A stretch of 64,000 bases of DNA, from assembly GCF_040529185.1 (NCBI RefSeq), contig NZ_CP159510.1:310001-374000 (forward strand), written 5' to 3'. Position 1 is the first letter of the stretch, and every line of letters begins with the position of its first letter. Positions 8,691 through 17,106 of this stretch are shown one piece after another. The stretch is from Sporolactobacillus sp. Y61. Its GTDB lineage: Bacteria > Bacillota > Bacilli > Bacillales > Sporolactobacillaceae. Position numbers and translations under genes: made by a program. The notes below the pieces were generated by a model that was not told the DNA's origin, did no database searches, and saw only the letters and a list, made by a program, of their open reading frames with translations.

Positions 8691-10559
8691 TTATTTTTTA
8701 AACCGATAAGGCACGGTTGCAATGACCACATCGGACGTCTTGATCAGACCTGCTTTGATCAGGACGCCGGACTGGTTATGCAGCAGACTCTGCCACCACT
8801 TTCTCGTATAAAACTGCGGGAAGACAACGGTGACCGTCGCCCCATCTTTATCCGCTTTATACTTCACGGTCTGGACAAAACGGACAAGCGGGTTGGTAAT
8901 AGTTCGATAAAGCGAGTAAATCGTTACCAGCCGGATGCCTGTGTGCCACTCATTCCACTCTTTTTCAATTTTTCTGATCGCCTCGGGACTGCTGCCGACA
9001 TAAACAGCAACGACATTACCCGACAGGGATTTGGCATAGTTCAGTGACTGTTCCACAACTTTTGTGATCCCGGCAATCGGAACAATGATCACATTGTCTG
9101 TTGTTTTGATCGAACGCAGCGAAACGGAGATATCTACCCTAAGTTCATCGGCTACCTGCAGATAGTGCTGATGTATTTTATGGAAAACACTGACGACAAC
9201 CGGAACAAAGATGAAAACCGGCCAGATCTGGGTGAATTTCGTGACAATAAAAATGATCAGAATCAGGTAGCAGATCAGCGCACCGACGAAATTCGTTACC
9301 AGCTTACCGACCCAGCCCTTCGGTTTGTTCTTCATCCAGTGAACAATCATTCCGGTCTGGGACAGGGAAAAGGGAATAAACACACCGACAGCATACAGCG
9401 GAATCAGATTTTCAGTCCTGCCGTTAAAGATCAGGATCAGAACAATCGACAATGCTCCGAGAGTGATGATCCCATTTGAAAATCCGAGCCTGTCCCCTTT
9501 AACTGTGAACGGCCGGGGCATGAATTTATCTTTTGCCAGGTTAAAGGCAAGGAGCGGAAAAGCTGAGTAGCCCGTATTTGCCGCAAGCACCAGAATCAAT
9601 GCCGTTCCGACCTGAAGAAAATAGTAAAAAATATTGCGTCCGAAGATCGCTTCACCCATCTGCGACAGCACAGTCTGATCAACCGCCGGCTGGATGCCGT
9701 ACCAGTAGGCAATAGAGACTGTTCCTGACAGGAGAATGGCCAGAATGCCACCCATCATCAGCAGCGTTTTTGCGGCATTTGCAGGAGCGGGCGCCTTAAA
9801 ACTCGATATAGCATTTGAAATAGCTTCAACACCGGTCAGTGCAGTACAGCCGGACGCAAAAGCCCGCAGAAGAAGAAACAGGCTGATTCCCATAACCGGG
9901 GTACCGATTGCAGCATGCGGCTGCACAGGTGCGGCACTTCCCGTTGCAGCTCCGAATGCACCTGCACCAATCACAAAAAACATCATCAGAACGAAAAAAT
10001 AGACAGGGTACGAGAGCAGTGTAGCCGAATCTGTCAATCCGCGTAAATTCAGAAATGTGATCAAAATGACAATAAGTACCGCAATAAGTACATGGTGCTC
10101 ATGAAGTACGGGAAATGCCGATGTGATGGCATCGGTACCTGCAGAGACACTGACCGCCACGGTCAGAATATAATCAACCAGCAGGGCACCGCCGGCAGTC
10201 AATCCAAAATTGACACCCAGATTTTCCTTGGCGACCATATAAGCACCGCCTCCGCCCGGATAGGCGAAGATAATCTGCCTGTAGGAAAGCACCAGAGCAA
10301 TAAGCAAAACCAGGACACCCAGTGTGATCGGAAGCGAATACCACAGTGCCGCGCTCCCTGCTGCGATCAGAACGATCAGGATCTGTTCCGGTCCGTAGGC
10401 AACAGATGAAAGAGCATCTGAAGACAGTACGGCAAGTGCTTTAAATTTATTTAATTTCTGCGAAGTAGCTTCAGTTGATTTAAGCGGCCTGCCTATCAGC
10501 AGGCGTTTAATTTTCGAAAACACAGTAGATTCACCTGAATTCCCATTTAATTTACCCAT
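8691..10559 (-). CDS. kimA: KimA-type high-affinity potassium importer (APC/KUP superfamily)
   Basis: Proton-coupled potassium importer with about 12 membrane helices and a cytoplasmic C-terminal domain of about 150 residues, total 622. The family signature KALAVLSSDALSSVAYG, YPGGGGAYMVAKENLG and SGCTALTGVEAISN match Bacillus KimA (YdaO) closely, and even the last residues (VPYRFKK against LPYHFKK) agree. KimA proteins are inhibited by c-di-AMP binding to the C-terminal domain. In Bacillus the gene also sits behind a c-di-AMP riboswitch; here the upstream gap is only about 100 bases and mostly another gene's terminator, so no such switch is present. Start ATG 10559 fits the alignment; its ribosome site is weak. 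Confidence 0.92.
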   Translation of the reverse strand: MGKLNGNSGESTVFSKIKRLLIGRPLKSTEATSQKLNKFKALAVLSSDALSSVAYGPEQILIVLIAAGSAALWYSLPITLGVLVLLIALVLSYRQIIFAYPGGGGAYMVAKENLGVNFGLTAGGALLVDYILTVAVSVSAGTDAITSAFPVLHEHHVLIAVLIVILITFLNLRGLTDSATLLSYPVYFFVLMMFFVIGAGAFGAATGSAAPVQPHAAIGTPVMGISLFLLLRAFASGCTALTGVEAISNAISSFKAPAPANAAKTLLMMGGILAILLSGTVSIAYWYGIQPAVDQTVLSQMGEAIFGRNIFYYFLQVGTALILVLAANTGYSAFPLLAFNLAKDKFMPRPFTVKGDRLGFSNGIITLGALSIVLILIFNGRTENLIPLYAVGVFIPFSLSQTGMIVHWMKNKPKGWVGKLVTNFVGALICYLILIIFIVTKFTQIWPVFIFVPVVVSVFHKIHQHYLQVADELRVDISVSLRSIKTTDNVIIVPIAGITKVVEQSLNYAKSLSGNVVAVYVGSSPEAIRKIEKEWNEWHTGIRLVTIYSLYRTITNPLVRFVQTVKYKADKDGATVTVVFPQFYTRKWWQSLLHNQSGVLIKAGLIKTSDVVIATVPYRFKK

Positions 10560-10662
10560 TGTTCTTTCCCGGCTGATCCGACATACCTCCATCCATGTCA
10601 AATGGTGTGCATCATTTCCCGGGAAATGAACAGCATACGACAGCATTTATGCTTATTCTTTC

Positions 10663-10700
10663 AAAAAAAGAAGAGCGCTACACATCAGGCTCTTCTTTTT
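10663..10700 (-). terminator. Intrinsic terminator of the EamA gene
   Basis: Minus-strand arms AAAAAGAAGAGC / GCTCTTCTTTTTTT. The 5' arm overlaps the last codons of the EamA coding sequence. Confidence 0.85.
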
Positions 10701-11620
10701 AGAGGAAATGACAGGATCATAACGGTCATAATAATGCAGAATGCCCCAAACCAGTCGAAGACGGTAAAGGGTACTTTCATAACAGCGACACTGACTACAG
10801 CAGCTGACAGCGGCTCAGCGCAGCCGAGCAGACTGGTTTCTATCGGTTTAAGGTACTTCAGACTGGCCAGATACAGGTAAAAAGCCAGCAACGTGCCGAA
10901 AAGAATGACGAAGGTTATCCCCGCCAGCGTTTCACGGGACCACTGGCCGTGAAAAAGCCAGGGCGGATAGAACAGACTCATTGCCGTACCCCCGATAATC
11001 ATGCCCCAGCCAACAACGGGAGCAGCTCCCCATTTTTCCAGCAACTGTGACGGCTGCATGGAATAGATGGCTCCGCCAAGCGCAGAAAGCAGGCCCCAGA
11101 ACAGGGCAGCGGGGGCAACCGAGAGCTGGCCCGGGTGACCCTTCGTCACAATAAAAAACACCCCTGTCAGGGCGAGTACAATAGCTGCTCCTTCTGTACG
11201 GGTTGGCCTTCTGCGCCATCTCAGGATCAGATAACTCATGATCAGTACCGGACTCAGATACTGCAGCAGGGTCGCTGTGGCGGCATTTCCCGCCGCTACC
11301 GCCTCAAAGTATGTGTACTGAGCACCGATCATCCCAATCAATCCGAAAATAAACAGATCCCGGACCGACCGCTTCTCTGTCCAGATTTTCCAGACCGCCC
11401 TCCGATTTGAGGCAGCAGCCCATAATAAGAGAAGGAAACCTGCGCTGAGCATACGGACTGACGTCAGCCATCCCGGATTCAGCAGCTTTTCATCAAAAAG
11501 ATACTGGGCCGCATTACCTGACACTCCCCAGAGCACGGCTCCGCTCAGAACGAGTGCCATCCCTTTTGCTCTTCCGGAAGATGCGTTTCCGGCCAAAGAA
11601 TCCGTTTTTCCTGCCAACAT
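10685..11620 (-). CDS. EamA-family (drug/metabolite superfamily) transporter
   Basis: Ten hydrophobic helices arranged as two EamA repeats in 311 residues. The first repeat has VLWGVSGNAAQYLF and AATATLLQYLSPVLI, the second LLSALGGAIYSMQP and PIETSLLGCAEPLSAA. Members export amino acids, metabolites or drugs; the substrate is unknown. The start at 11620 has GGGGGAAG upstream; longer starts reach into an unlikely polar extension. It is a single-gene unit ended by its own terminator. Confidence 0.88.
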   Translation of the reverse strand: MLAGKTDSLAGNASSGRAKGMALVLSGAVLWGVSGNAAQYLFDEKLLNPGWLTSVRMLSAGFLLLLWAAASNRRAVWKIWTEKRSVRDLFIFGLIGMIGAQYTYFEAVAAGNAATATLLQYLSPVLIMSYLILRWRRRPTRTEGAAIVLALTGVFFIVTKGHPGQLSVAPAALFWGLLSALGGAIYSMQPSQLLEKWGAAPVVGWGMIIGGTAMSLFYPPWLFHGQWSRETLAGITFVILFGTLLAFYLYLASLKYLKPIETSLLGCAEPLSAAVVSVAVMKVPFTVFDWFGAFCIIMTVMILSFPLKRRA

Positions 11621-11878
11621 GTTCTTCCCCCTGTACACATGTATCCTCATACTAATCAACATCTCACAGGGCGTCAATAACCACAAACGAGGATCATACG
11701 GCTAAATCGTGAACAGATATATGAACTTTTGTTTCCTGTATGTAAATACGGTTTGTTTTATGTTAAAAATGGCAAGATGAATTCTTTCATTCTTTTTTCA
11801 TGCTACATTAAAATAGAGAGTAGCTCTGATTAAATCTTATTTTTATTTGATCTCGACAAATTTCTGAGGAGGCTAACC

Positions 11879-12630
11879 ATGAGAACTGCGATTTTCGCCC
11901 ATCGCGGAAGTAAAGCCAACCGTCCGGAAAATACACTGGCCGCTTTTGAAGAGGCTGCCCGTGTCCAAAGTGACGGTATTGAACTGGATGTACATCTGAC
12001 GAAAGATCAGGAAGTCGTGGTGATGCATGATGAGAAAGTAAACCGGACAACCAATGGCACAGGTCAGATTAAACAATTTACCCTGCGCGATCTGCAGGAG
12101 CTGGACGCCGGGTCCTGGTTCTCCGGGAACTATAGGAAAGAAAAAGTACCGACACTTAAAGAAGTGCTGGAGCTTCTTTCCGATTACAGTGGCGTGATCA
12201 ATATTGAATTGAAAACAGACCGAAATGTTTATCCCGGATTGAAGAACGTGTTGTCCGGATCGTCGACGCGTACCGTGCAAATCTTCCGGTCGTCTATTCA
12301 TCTTTCAATCATGAATCCCTGATCCGACTGAAAAAGACCGATGCTTCAGCAGATGTCGCCCTTCTGCTCTGGGAACGCCTGGCTGAGCCATGGCGCTATA
12401 CACAGCAGGTTGGCGCGACCGCTCAGCATCTGTGGGAGCCTTCTGCCTTTTCTGACACGGCCAAACAGCTTCACCAGCATAACATTAAGGTACGCGCCTG
12501 GACCGTCAACAAACCGAAGCATATGCAGCTGGCTTTTCAGATGGGACTGGACGCCCTGATCACCGACTATCCCGAAGTCGCTCTTGATCTGAGAAAAAGC
12601 TATGAAACAGCGGGTAAAAAACTTCATTAA
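11879..12630 (+). pseudogene. Glycerophosphodiester phosphodiesterase, broken by one frameshift
   Basis: The first frame (11879 to about 12237) encodes AHRGSKANRPENTLAAF, GIELDVHLTKD, VVMHDEKVNRTT and INIELKTD, the metal and substrate motifs of GlpQ-type phosphodiesterases. At TATCCCGG-ATTGAAG one base is missing. The normal continuation (IEERVVRIVDAY, VYSSFNHESL, VRAWTVNK, ALITDYPEVA) resumes in another frame to the stop at 12628-12630. Restoring one base would give a full-length enzyme of about 250 residues hydrolysing glycerophosphodiesters from phospholipids. A good GAGGAGG precedes the ATG. Either a recent null mutation or an assembly error; all codons outside the lesion look intact. Confidence 0.85.
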
Positions 12631-12724
12631 ACAGGGGCCATTCTGTCATTATTCTGCATCTTTAACTGATGAGACACATCAGGTTACAATAGAGGCGGAA
12701 TAATGTATTTTTTTACATTCCAAT

Positions 12725-12739
12725 TTGTAAACGTTTACA
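12725..12739 (+). promoter_or_regulatory. CcpA operator (cre)
   Basis: TTGTAAACGTTTACA fits the cre consensus WTGNAANCGNWNNCW at every position and is a perfect dyad in its core. It lies just upstream of a PTS IIA gene remnant and downstream of a possible -10 (TACAAT near 12684), so carbon catabolite repression of a former sugar operon is implied. Confidence 0.8.
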
Positions 12740-12745
12740 ACATAG

Positions 12746-13024
12746 GGGGGATGTTATTCGTGCGGAAGAGGTTTCAACTTTGAAGAATCACAAAAGCATC
12801 TGGACGCTGCAGAAAATGAATTTCTGCAGGGCCACAAATGGCAGACTGAAACGATACAGAAATCAAATGACGGGCATACACCAAGTTTTCTCATGGTTCA
12901 TGCCCAGGATCACGTGATGACCGCTCAGGCTGAACTGAACCTGATTAAACGTCTGGTGGCAAACTACAAAAAAATATCAAGCCTGGAAAAACGAGTAGAA
13001 GCTCTGGAAAAAAAGGAAACATGA
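12746..13024 (+). pseudogene. PTS lactose/cellobiose-type IIA component, N terminus lost
   Basis: The open frame of 92 codons has no start codon in its first part. It encodes NFEESQKHLDAAENEF, GHKWQTETIQK and FLMVHAQDHVMTA, matching residues from about 28 to the end of a Lac-family IIA, including the phosphorylatable His in VHAQDH. About 28 N-terminal residues (helix 1) are missing. An ATG with GGGGGG at 12751 is in another frame and stops after 10 codons. With no IIB, IIC or glycosidase nearby, this is best read as the stump of a deleted PTS operon that kept its cre and terminator. Confidence 0.75.
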
Positions 13025-13065
13025 TCTCACTGCTTCGAAAAAAACCCCGGACCCACATAACATCA

Positions 13066-13122
13066 GGTACGCATTCCTGTCTGGAGATAGCTGTCCATCA
13101 GACAGGAACCGTACCTTTTTTT
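13066..13122 (+). terminator. Long intrinsic terminator after the PTS remnant
   Basis: Arms GGTACG-ATTCCTGTCTG and CAGACAGGAA-CCGTACC are followed by eight T on the plus strand. Confidence 0.88.
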
Positions 13123-13125
13123 TAA

Positions 13126-13803
13126 TCATTTTTTTCTTTCCATCGTTTCAACATGTCCGTCCGGATAACCGATCAGAGTCTTGTCCGTCATATCAATGAA
13201 TAATCCATGCTCAACCACACCGGTCACATGATCCAGTTCATCCGCAAGTGCTTCAGGATCATCGATCTTCCCCAGGTGAAGATCGAGAATATAATGATGG
13301 GCATCCGTCTCAAAGGGAGTGCCGTCCGTGTTCAGACGCAGCTGAGGATGATACCCTTTTTCCTGCATCATCTTTTCAATCTGCTTCCAGCCGAACGGAA
13401 TCACCTCAATCGGCAGGGGAAATGTGCCAAGCTGCTGCACTTTCTTCCTGCTGTCGACAATCCACAGCCGTTTATCTGAAGCCTGTGCCACCATTTTTTC
13501 ATAGAGCAGGGCCCCGCCCCCGCCTTTGATCCCGTTCATACACTGGTCAACTTCGTCCGCACCATCCACAGTCAGATCGATACGATCCACATCGTTGAGT
13601 GACTCCATCGGGATTTTCCAGTTTTCAGCCAGATCAATGGTTTTCTGCGATGTTGCCACCCCTGTGACAGACAGACCGGAAGCCACCTTCTGAGCCAGTG
13701 CTTCAAGAAAGAAATAAACTGTTGAACCTGTCCCCAGTCCAACCGTCATACCGTTATGTATTTCATCAACTGCCTGGTACCCCGCGGCCTGTTTTCCGTT
13801 CAT
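13126..13803 (-). CDS. rpiA: Ribose-5-phosphate isomerase A
   Basis: Interconverts ribose 5-phosphate and ribulose 5-phosphate in the pentose phosphate pathway. Family motifs are GLGTGSTVYFFLEAL (phosphate binding), DLTVDGADEVD (catalytic Asp pair), KGGGGALLYEKMVA and a C-terminal GVVEHGLF. At 225 residues it is full length. ATG 13803 has GGAGG seven bases upstream, whereas the longer start at 13845 has no site. Monocistronic, with its own promoter. Confidence 0.95.
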   Translation of the reverse strand: MNGKQAAGYQAVDEIHNGMTVGLGTGSTVYFFLEALAQKVASGLSVTGVATSQKTIDLAENWKIPMESLNDVDRIDLTVDGADEVDQCMNGIKGGGGALLYEKMVAQASDKRLWIVDSRKKVQQLGTFPLPIEVIPFGWKQIEKMMQEKGYHPQLRLNTDGTPFETDAHHYILDLHLGKIDDPEALADELDHVTGVVEHGLFIDMTDKTLIGYPDGHVETMERKK

Positions 13804-13849
13804 GAGAGTCCTCCGATATCCTTTTTTATTCAGCATCTGATCCACGACT

Positions 13850-13879
13850 ATTGTATTTCTATCTCCCGTCGCGCGTCAA
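13850..13879 (-). promoter_or_regulatory. Sigma-A promoter of rpiA
   Basis: Minus strand TTGACG, 18-base spacer, TACAAT, about 50 bases upstream of the rpiA start. Confidence 0.6.
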
Positions 13880-13942
13880 GGAAGCACCAGGCGATCTGCC
13901 ACCAGTCCTGAAAAGGTGCATGATGTTTTTTGTGCCCATCCA

Positions 13943-13980
13943 TTGACTTCGGTCGCTCCTGTAATTATAATAGTTACAGG
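13943..13980 (+). promoter_or_regulatory. Promoter and operator of the Rrf2 regulator gene
   Basis: TTGACT (13943-13948), 17-base spacer and TATAAT (13966-13971) form a near-consensus promoter. A perfect dyad CCTGTAA-N9-TTACAGG (13958-13980) covers the -10 box. Its position over the -10 of a regulator gene argues for autorepression; a second copy of the dyad stands before the YceI gene. Confidence 0.75.
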
Positions 13981-13991
13981 TGGTGATAGAA

Positions 13992-14408
13992 ATGATTAAT
14001 TCACGTGTGGCTGTCGCCATCCACACTCTGGCTCTGATTGCTTCCCGCCCACATGATGATTTGCCATCTGATTATATCGCATCGAGCGTGAATACCAATC
14101 CGGTCGTCATCCGACGGATACTGGGTATGCTGAGAAAAGCCGGCCTGATCCGGACATCGGTCGGGAAAGCCGGGGCAGCTCTGAGGAAGTCTCCTTCTGA
14201 GATTTCCCTGCTGGATGTCTACCGGGCTGTGGAGCCGTCGAGTGAACTGTTCGCCGTTCACGCCAACCCGAATCCGCACTGTCCGGTTGGCAAAGGGATC
14301 AATGCAGTACTTGAAGAAGCATTTCATGGCGCCCAATCGGCGCTTGAGAAAAAGCTGAAGGCACAAAGCATTCAGAATATACTGGATCATCTTTTCCCTG
14401 CTGAATGA
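13992..14408 (+). CDS. Rrf2-family transcriptional regulator (YwnA-like)
   Basis: DNA-binding protein of 138 residues. A winged helix-turn-helix (about 1-85) contains SRVAVAIHTLALIA and SVNTNPVVIRRILGMLRKAGL, then VYRAVE and ELFAVHANPNPHCPVGKGI. The sequence tracks Bacillus YwnA over its length. A single Cys occurs in HCPVGKGI; the three-cysteine cluster of the Fe-S members (IscR, NsrR) is absent, so a redox- or electrophile-sensing mode through one Cys is possible but unproven. Start ATG 13992 has AGGTGGTG upstream. It likely represses itself and the YceI gene. Confidence 0.88.
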   Translation: MINSRVAVAIHTLALIASRPHDDLPSDYIASSVNTNPVVIRRILGMLRKAGLIRTSVGKAGAALRKSPSEISLLDVYRAVEPSSELFAVHANPNPHCPVGKGINAVLEEAFHGAQSALEKKLKAQSIQNILDHLFPAE

Positions 14409-14423
14409 TTTTTGTGCCTTCAT

Positions 14424-14446
14424 CCTGTAACTATATCAGTTACAAA
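14424..14446 (+). promoter_or_regulatory. Second Rrf2-type operator, upstream of the YceI gene
   Basis: CCTGTAACTATATCAGTTAC contains a dyad TGTAACT-N5-AGTTACA closely resembling the one over the Rrf2 promoter (shared core TGTAA/TTACA with the same centre spacing). It lies about 95 bases before the YceI start, suggesting co-regulation. Confidence 0.65.
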
Positions 14447-14540
14447 AATCAGCAATTTACCGTCGCCTGTGAATTCGGGCCTATTTATCGAGTATCAGAC
14501 GCGTAAATATAAAAAATGAGTTATTGAGGAGAGGATTTAC

Positions 14541-15071
14541 ATGTCAGAATGGACGATCGATACGGCACACACAGAAACATCTTTTTCAGTAAAGCATATG
14601 GGACTGTCAAATGTCCGGGGGAACTTCGAAGTGACAACGGGAACCGTGACCACAGACAACAGTGGAAAAATTACGGCGATCGACGCGAAGGTGGATGTTG
14701 CAAGCATTGACACAAGAAATGCCGATCGCGACAATCACCTGAAGAGTGCAGATTTTTTTGAAGCGGAAAAATTCCCGGAAATTCGTTTCGTTTCCACATC
14801 AATCACCAGCAAAGATGAGGACGAGTACACGATCACCGGAGATTTATCGATCAAAGGTATCACCAAATCGGTGACATTCGACGCCGAAGTCGGCACGCCG
14901 ATCGACGACCCATACGGTCTGAAACGGAGCGGCGCAGGTCTGTCCTTCTCAATTGACCGCCGCGACTTCGGGCTGACCTGGAGCCAGGCGCTGGCTAACG
15001 GCAGCCTGGTTGTCGGAAATAAAATTAAAATTAACATTGATGCCGAAATCACACAGAACCCTGCAGCTTAA
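14541..15071 (+). CDS. YceI-family lipocalin-like protein
   Basis: A 176-residue beta-barrel protein of the YceI family, whose members bind isoprenoid-like lipids. It shows TAHTETSFSVKHMGLSNVRG, DARNADRDNHLKS-like (TRNADRDNHLKSADFF), FPEIRFVS and GDLSIKGITKSVTF, all standard for the family. There is no signal peptide, so it is cytoplasmic, as in most Firmicutes. It is preceded by GAGGAGAGG and by a dyad shared with the adjacent Rrf2 regulator. Function in stress tolerance is commonly proposed but not established. Confidence 0.92.
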   Translation: MSEWTIDTAHTETSFSVKHMGLSNVRGNFEVTTGTVTTDNSGKITAIDAKVDVASIDTRNADRDNHLKSADFFEAEKFPEIRFVSTSITSKDEDEYTITGDLSIKGITKSVTFDAEVGTPIDDPYGLKRSGAGLSFSIDRRDFGLTWSQALANGSLVVGNKIKINIDAEITQNPAA

Positions 15072-15084
15072 CGTAATAACAAAA

Positions 15085-15123
15085 GAGGAGGATCAGACGC
15101 CTAAAAGCGCTGGTCTTTTTTTA
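15085..15123 (+). terminator. Probable terminator of the YceI gene
   Basis: Imperfect arms GATCAGACGC / GCGCTGGTC followed by TTTTTTT. Confidence 0.5.
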
Positions 15124-15152
15124 TTCTTTCTGAACAGCGGATTACGGTCAAA

Positions 15153-15639
15153 TCAATCAATAATCTGATTAGCCAGATTGATCAAGGTTTGCTTTTGCGC
15201 ATGATTATTTGAATGGGTAACATTGTAAATGATATCCTGATATTTAAAATATAAACTCTTTCCTGCATAATAGCCGCTCACTTTTTTGTGAAGACTGACT
15301 TTGTCCGCTCCATCCGAAGAATATGTTGCATTAAAGTTGTTCGCATAGACCATGACCATGACCTGACCGGATTTTCTGTGCCGGATGACCACACAGTAAA
15401 ATGGGCCATAATGTTTTCCCCATTATTTTTTTTCATCCGTGATTACAACCTGACTGAACCCCTTAGACTCGAAGGGAAGTTTTTCAGAAAGCTTCATTTT
15501 GAAAGGCTGGGCTTTAAGAGCCTCATCAGCGGAGCAACAGTTGCTCATAACTTGACGAGTCCGGCAGATCATCATTGTCAGTCGCTACAGTTGTTTGAAT
15601 GAAAAGCAGAGTTGAAATGATGCAGGCAATCAGGATCAT
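15153..15639 (-). pseudogene. Broken gene for a small secreted protein, unknown function
   Basis: A minus-strand reading frame begins at ATG 15639 with a convincing signal peptide (MILIACIISTLLFIQTTVA), then continues TDNDDLPDSSSYEQLLLR. A frameshift near 15527 switches to EALKAQPFKMKLSEKLPF and VVITDEKK. An in-frame TAA at 15423-15425 follows, after which the same frame runs WGKHYGPFYCVVIRHRK to NLANQIID. The joined product would be about 160 residues, looking like a DUF4367-type lipoprotein fold, though I cannot name the family. Two lesions make a functional protein unlikely. The intact 79-codon tail alone lacks a ribosome site. Confidence 0.6.
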
Positions 15640-15825
15640 TTTTCATTCAAATAGTGTAAAGTGTATTTACCGGCGGGGAATTGCTCACCTGCAATATAAA
15701 AACCCGAATGATGAGTCTAATGATATAGACATATTTCTAAAAAGGGACTAAATCTTTTTGCTGGAGTCAGGGACAAATGATAAATGAATTTGATAAGGAA
15801 TGGTTCCGTTATAAATATTAGAGAA

Positions 15826-16043
15826 CTACGCCGTTTTTATGGGAAAATAGTACGGACAGCTTTTTTCATCTTCGCTCAAAATAGGATTCAATAATATACA
15901 GACATGATCGATCGTTTGTTGTGGTAAAGACAAACTCCACTCGGTTCGGGAATATTCCAATATTTCCAGATGAGGCTGGTCTTTGTCCCGGTCATGCGCG
16001 TTGGTGTCCCGATCAATTGAATATCAGTCCAATTCGTTGTCAT
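15826..16043 (-). pseudogene. Degenerate coding remnant
   Basis: Minus-strand frame MTTNWTDIQLIGTPTRMTG then TSLIWK runs into a second frame EYSRTEWSLSLPQQTIDHV and CILLNPILSEDEKS, ending at TAG 15826. The split suggests a frameshifted gene tail. The ATG overlaps the stop of the fragment upstream (ATGA). No family recognised. Confidence 0.35.
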
Positions 16044-16360
16044 AGCTGCACGGCAATACCGTATCTGACCCCCTTCTTAAATTGATCCAGGACGAGTGGG
16101 GCATACAAGTCCTGGGCAAGGTACAGTTTCGCCTTCTCTCCCTTACGGTTCGGCCGAACTTGATATTTTAAAATAATGGTGGTCGATTTTGATGGAGACA
16201 GCCGGCGCAGCTCACTTTTATTAAATGTTCCGGTCATGGTCTGATAATAATCCATACCATAAGTAAGTTTTGTCTCAACAATTCGTGAAATAGAAATATC
16301 CTTGTTTGAGCTGTTACGCACCTCCATCGTCACTGTTGCCGGTACAAATTGAAAACCATT
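16040..16360 (-). pseudogene. 5'-truncated secreted-type protein fragment
   Basis: Open from 16360 without a start: NGFQFVPATVTMEVRNSSN, then ISRIVETKLTYGMDYYQTM, LRRLSPSKSTTIILKYQV and a stop after YGIAVQL. The pattern of V-V-N-S-D and polar beta strands resembles the DUF4352/DUF5067 immunoglobulin-like domains of Firmicutes surface lipoproteins, but this is a weak impression. The signal peptide and 5' end are missing, cut where the divergent membrane-protein remnant begins. Confidence 0.45.
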
Positions 16361-16379
16361 TTAGAATATTGTGACCAAG

Positions 16380-16872
16380 ATGAATAAAAGAAAATATTTG
16401 TTTGTTCGTTATCTGGTGAATTACTGTGTTGGGGGCTTCGTGGCCGTTTATCGCAATGCTGGATAAATCAATAGCCAGAAAATATGTAAAAGCCAGTAAA
16501 GCCAACCTTACTGGTAAATATCTTATCGCCATCAAGATTCTTTCTGATTATGAGATTCCCTATTACTGGGATTTCACGCAATTTTTCACCCTGTTTTTAA
16601 CCGCGGATTACATATTTCATGATTTCCGGCAAAATCAACTGTACGTGCTGCTCAGATGCCGGTCGAAGCGAAGGTATATCCTGTCAAAAATCATGTGGAT
16701 CATCTTTCAGAACCTAATATTTCATATTTATGCAATCACTGCGGTCGTCCTTTCCTTTGTCTTTACTGTTTTAATCTTGATGGTTTCCTGGGTGGCAGGG
16801 GGATTGATGGTTGGATTTGACAATACCTGGTTAAATGCGAAAGGGATGGTATGGTACTATACCTTTAGATGA
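16380..16872 (+). pseudogene. Frameshifted membrane protein remnant
   Basis: Starts MNKRKYLFVRYLVNYCV and breaks at about 16425. The continuing frame reads ASWPFIAMLDKSIARKYV, IPYYWDFTQFFTLFLTADY, LLRCRSKRRYILSKIMW and two further hydrophobic helices, ending at 16872. The order W-P-x(4)-L-D, then a helix, then an RCRSKRRY-like basic loop resembles permease-like proteins beside small bacteriocin ABC transporters in Bacillaceae, but no ATPase is present. Noticeably more A+T-rich than the flanks. Confidence 0.5.
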
Positions 16873-16877
16873 TATAA

Positions 16878-17066
16878 GGTAACAACTATTGGTATACATG
16901 GAATCAAAACTATTTTGGAATAAATAAGAGAAATGAAAGTGAATCCGGAAAGGCAAAAGCCTCGCTCAGAGGTCAAATATATCTGTTTGAAGCAGCTTTC
17001 CACAGCACAACTGCATATCTTAACCTTTATGTTGGTGAAAACAGTTACAGTTCTACTGGCAGTTAA
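16878..17066 (+). pseudogene. Startless coding remnant, possibly a secreted peptide
   Basis: Open frame directly after a TAA, with no start codon: NNYWYTWNQNYFGINK, ESGKAKASLRGQIYLFEAAF and TTAYLNLYVGENSYSS. Aromatic and beta-prone with conserved-looking Gly/Ser ends, like mature secreted peptides. It follows the membrane-protein remnant on the same strand. No family identified. Confidence 0.3.
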
Positions 17067-17106
17067 TTAAATATTGATTCAGCAACTCTTAGAATGGAGA
17101 GATTCT

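Noticed and set aside
10560..10662. c-di-AMP (ydaO) riboswitch before kimA
   Set aside because: The gap is too short and contains the EamA terminator; none of the conserved ydaO blocks is present.
16878..17066. Lactococcin-972-type bacteriocin precursor
   Set aside because: Aromatic composition is similar, but the conserved YSNY-type pattern, the leader and a start codon are absent.
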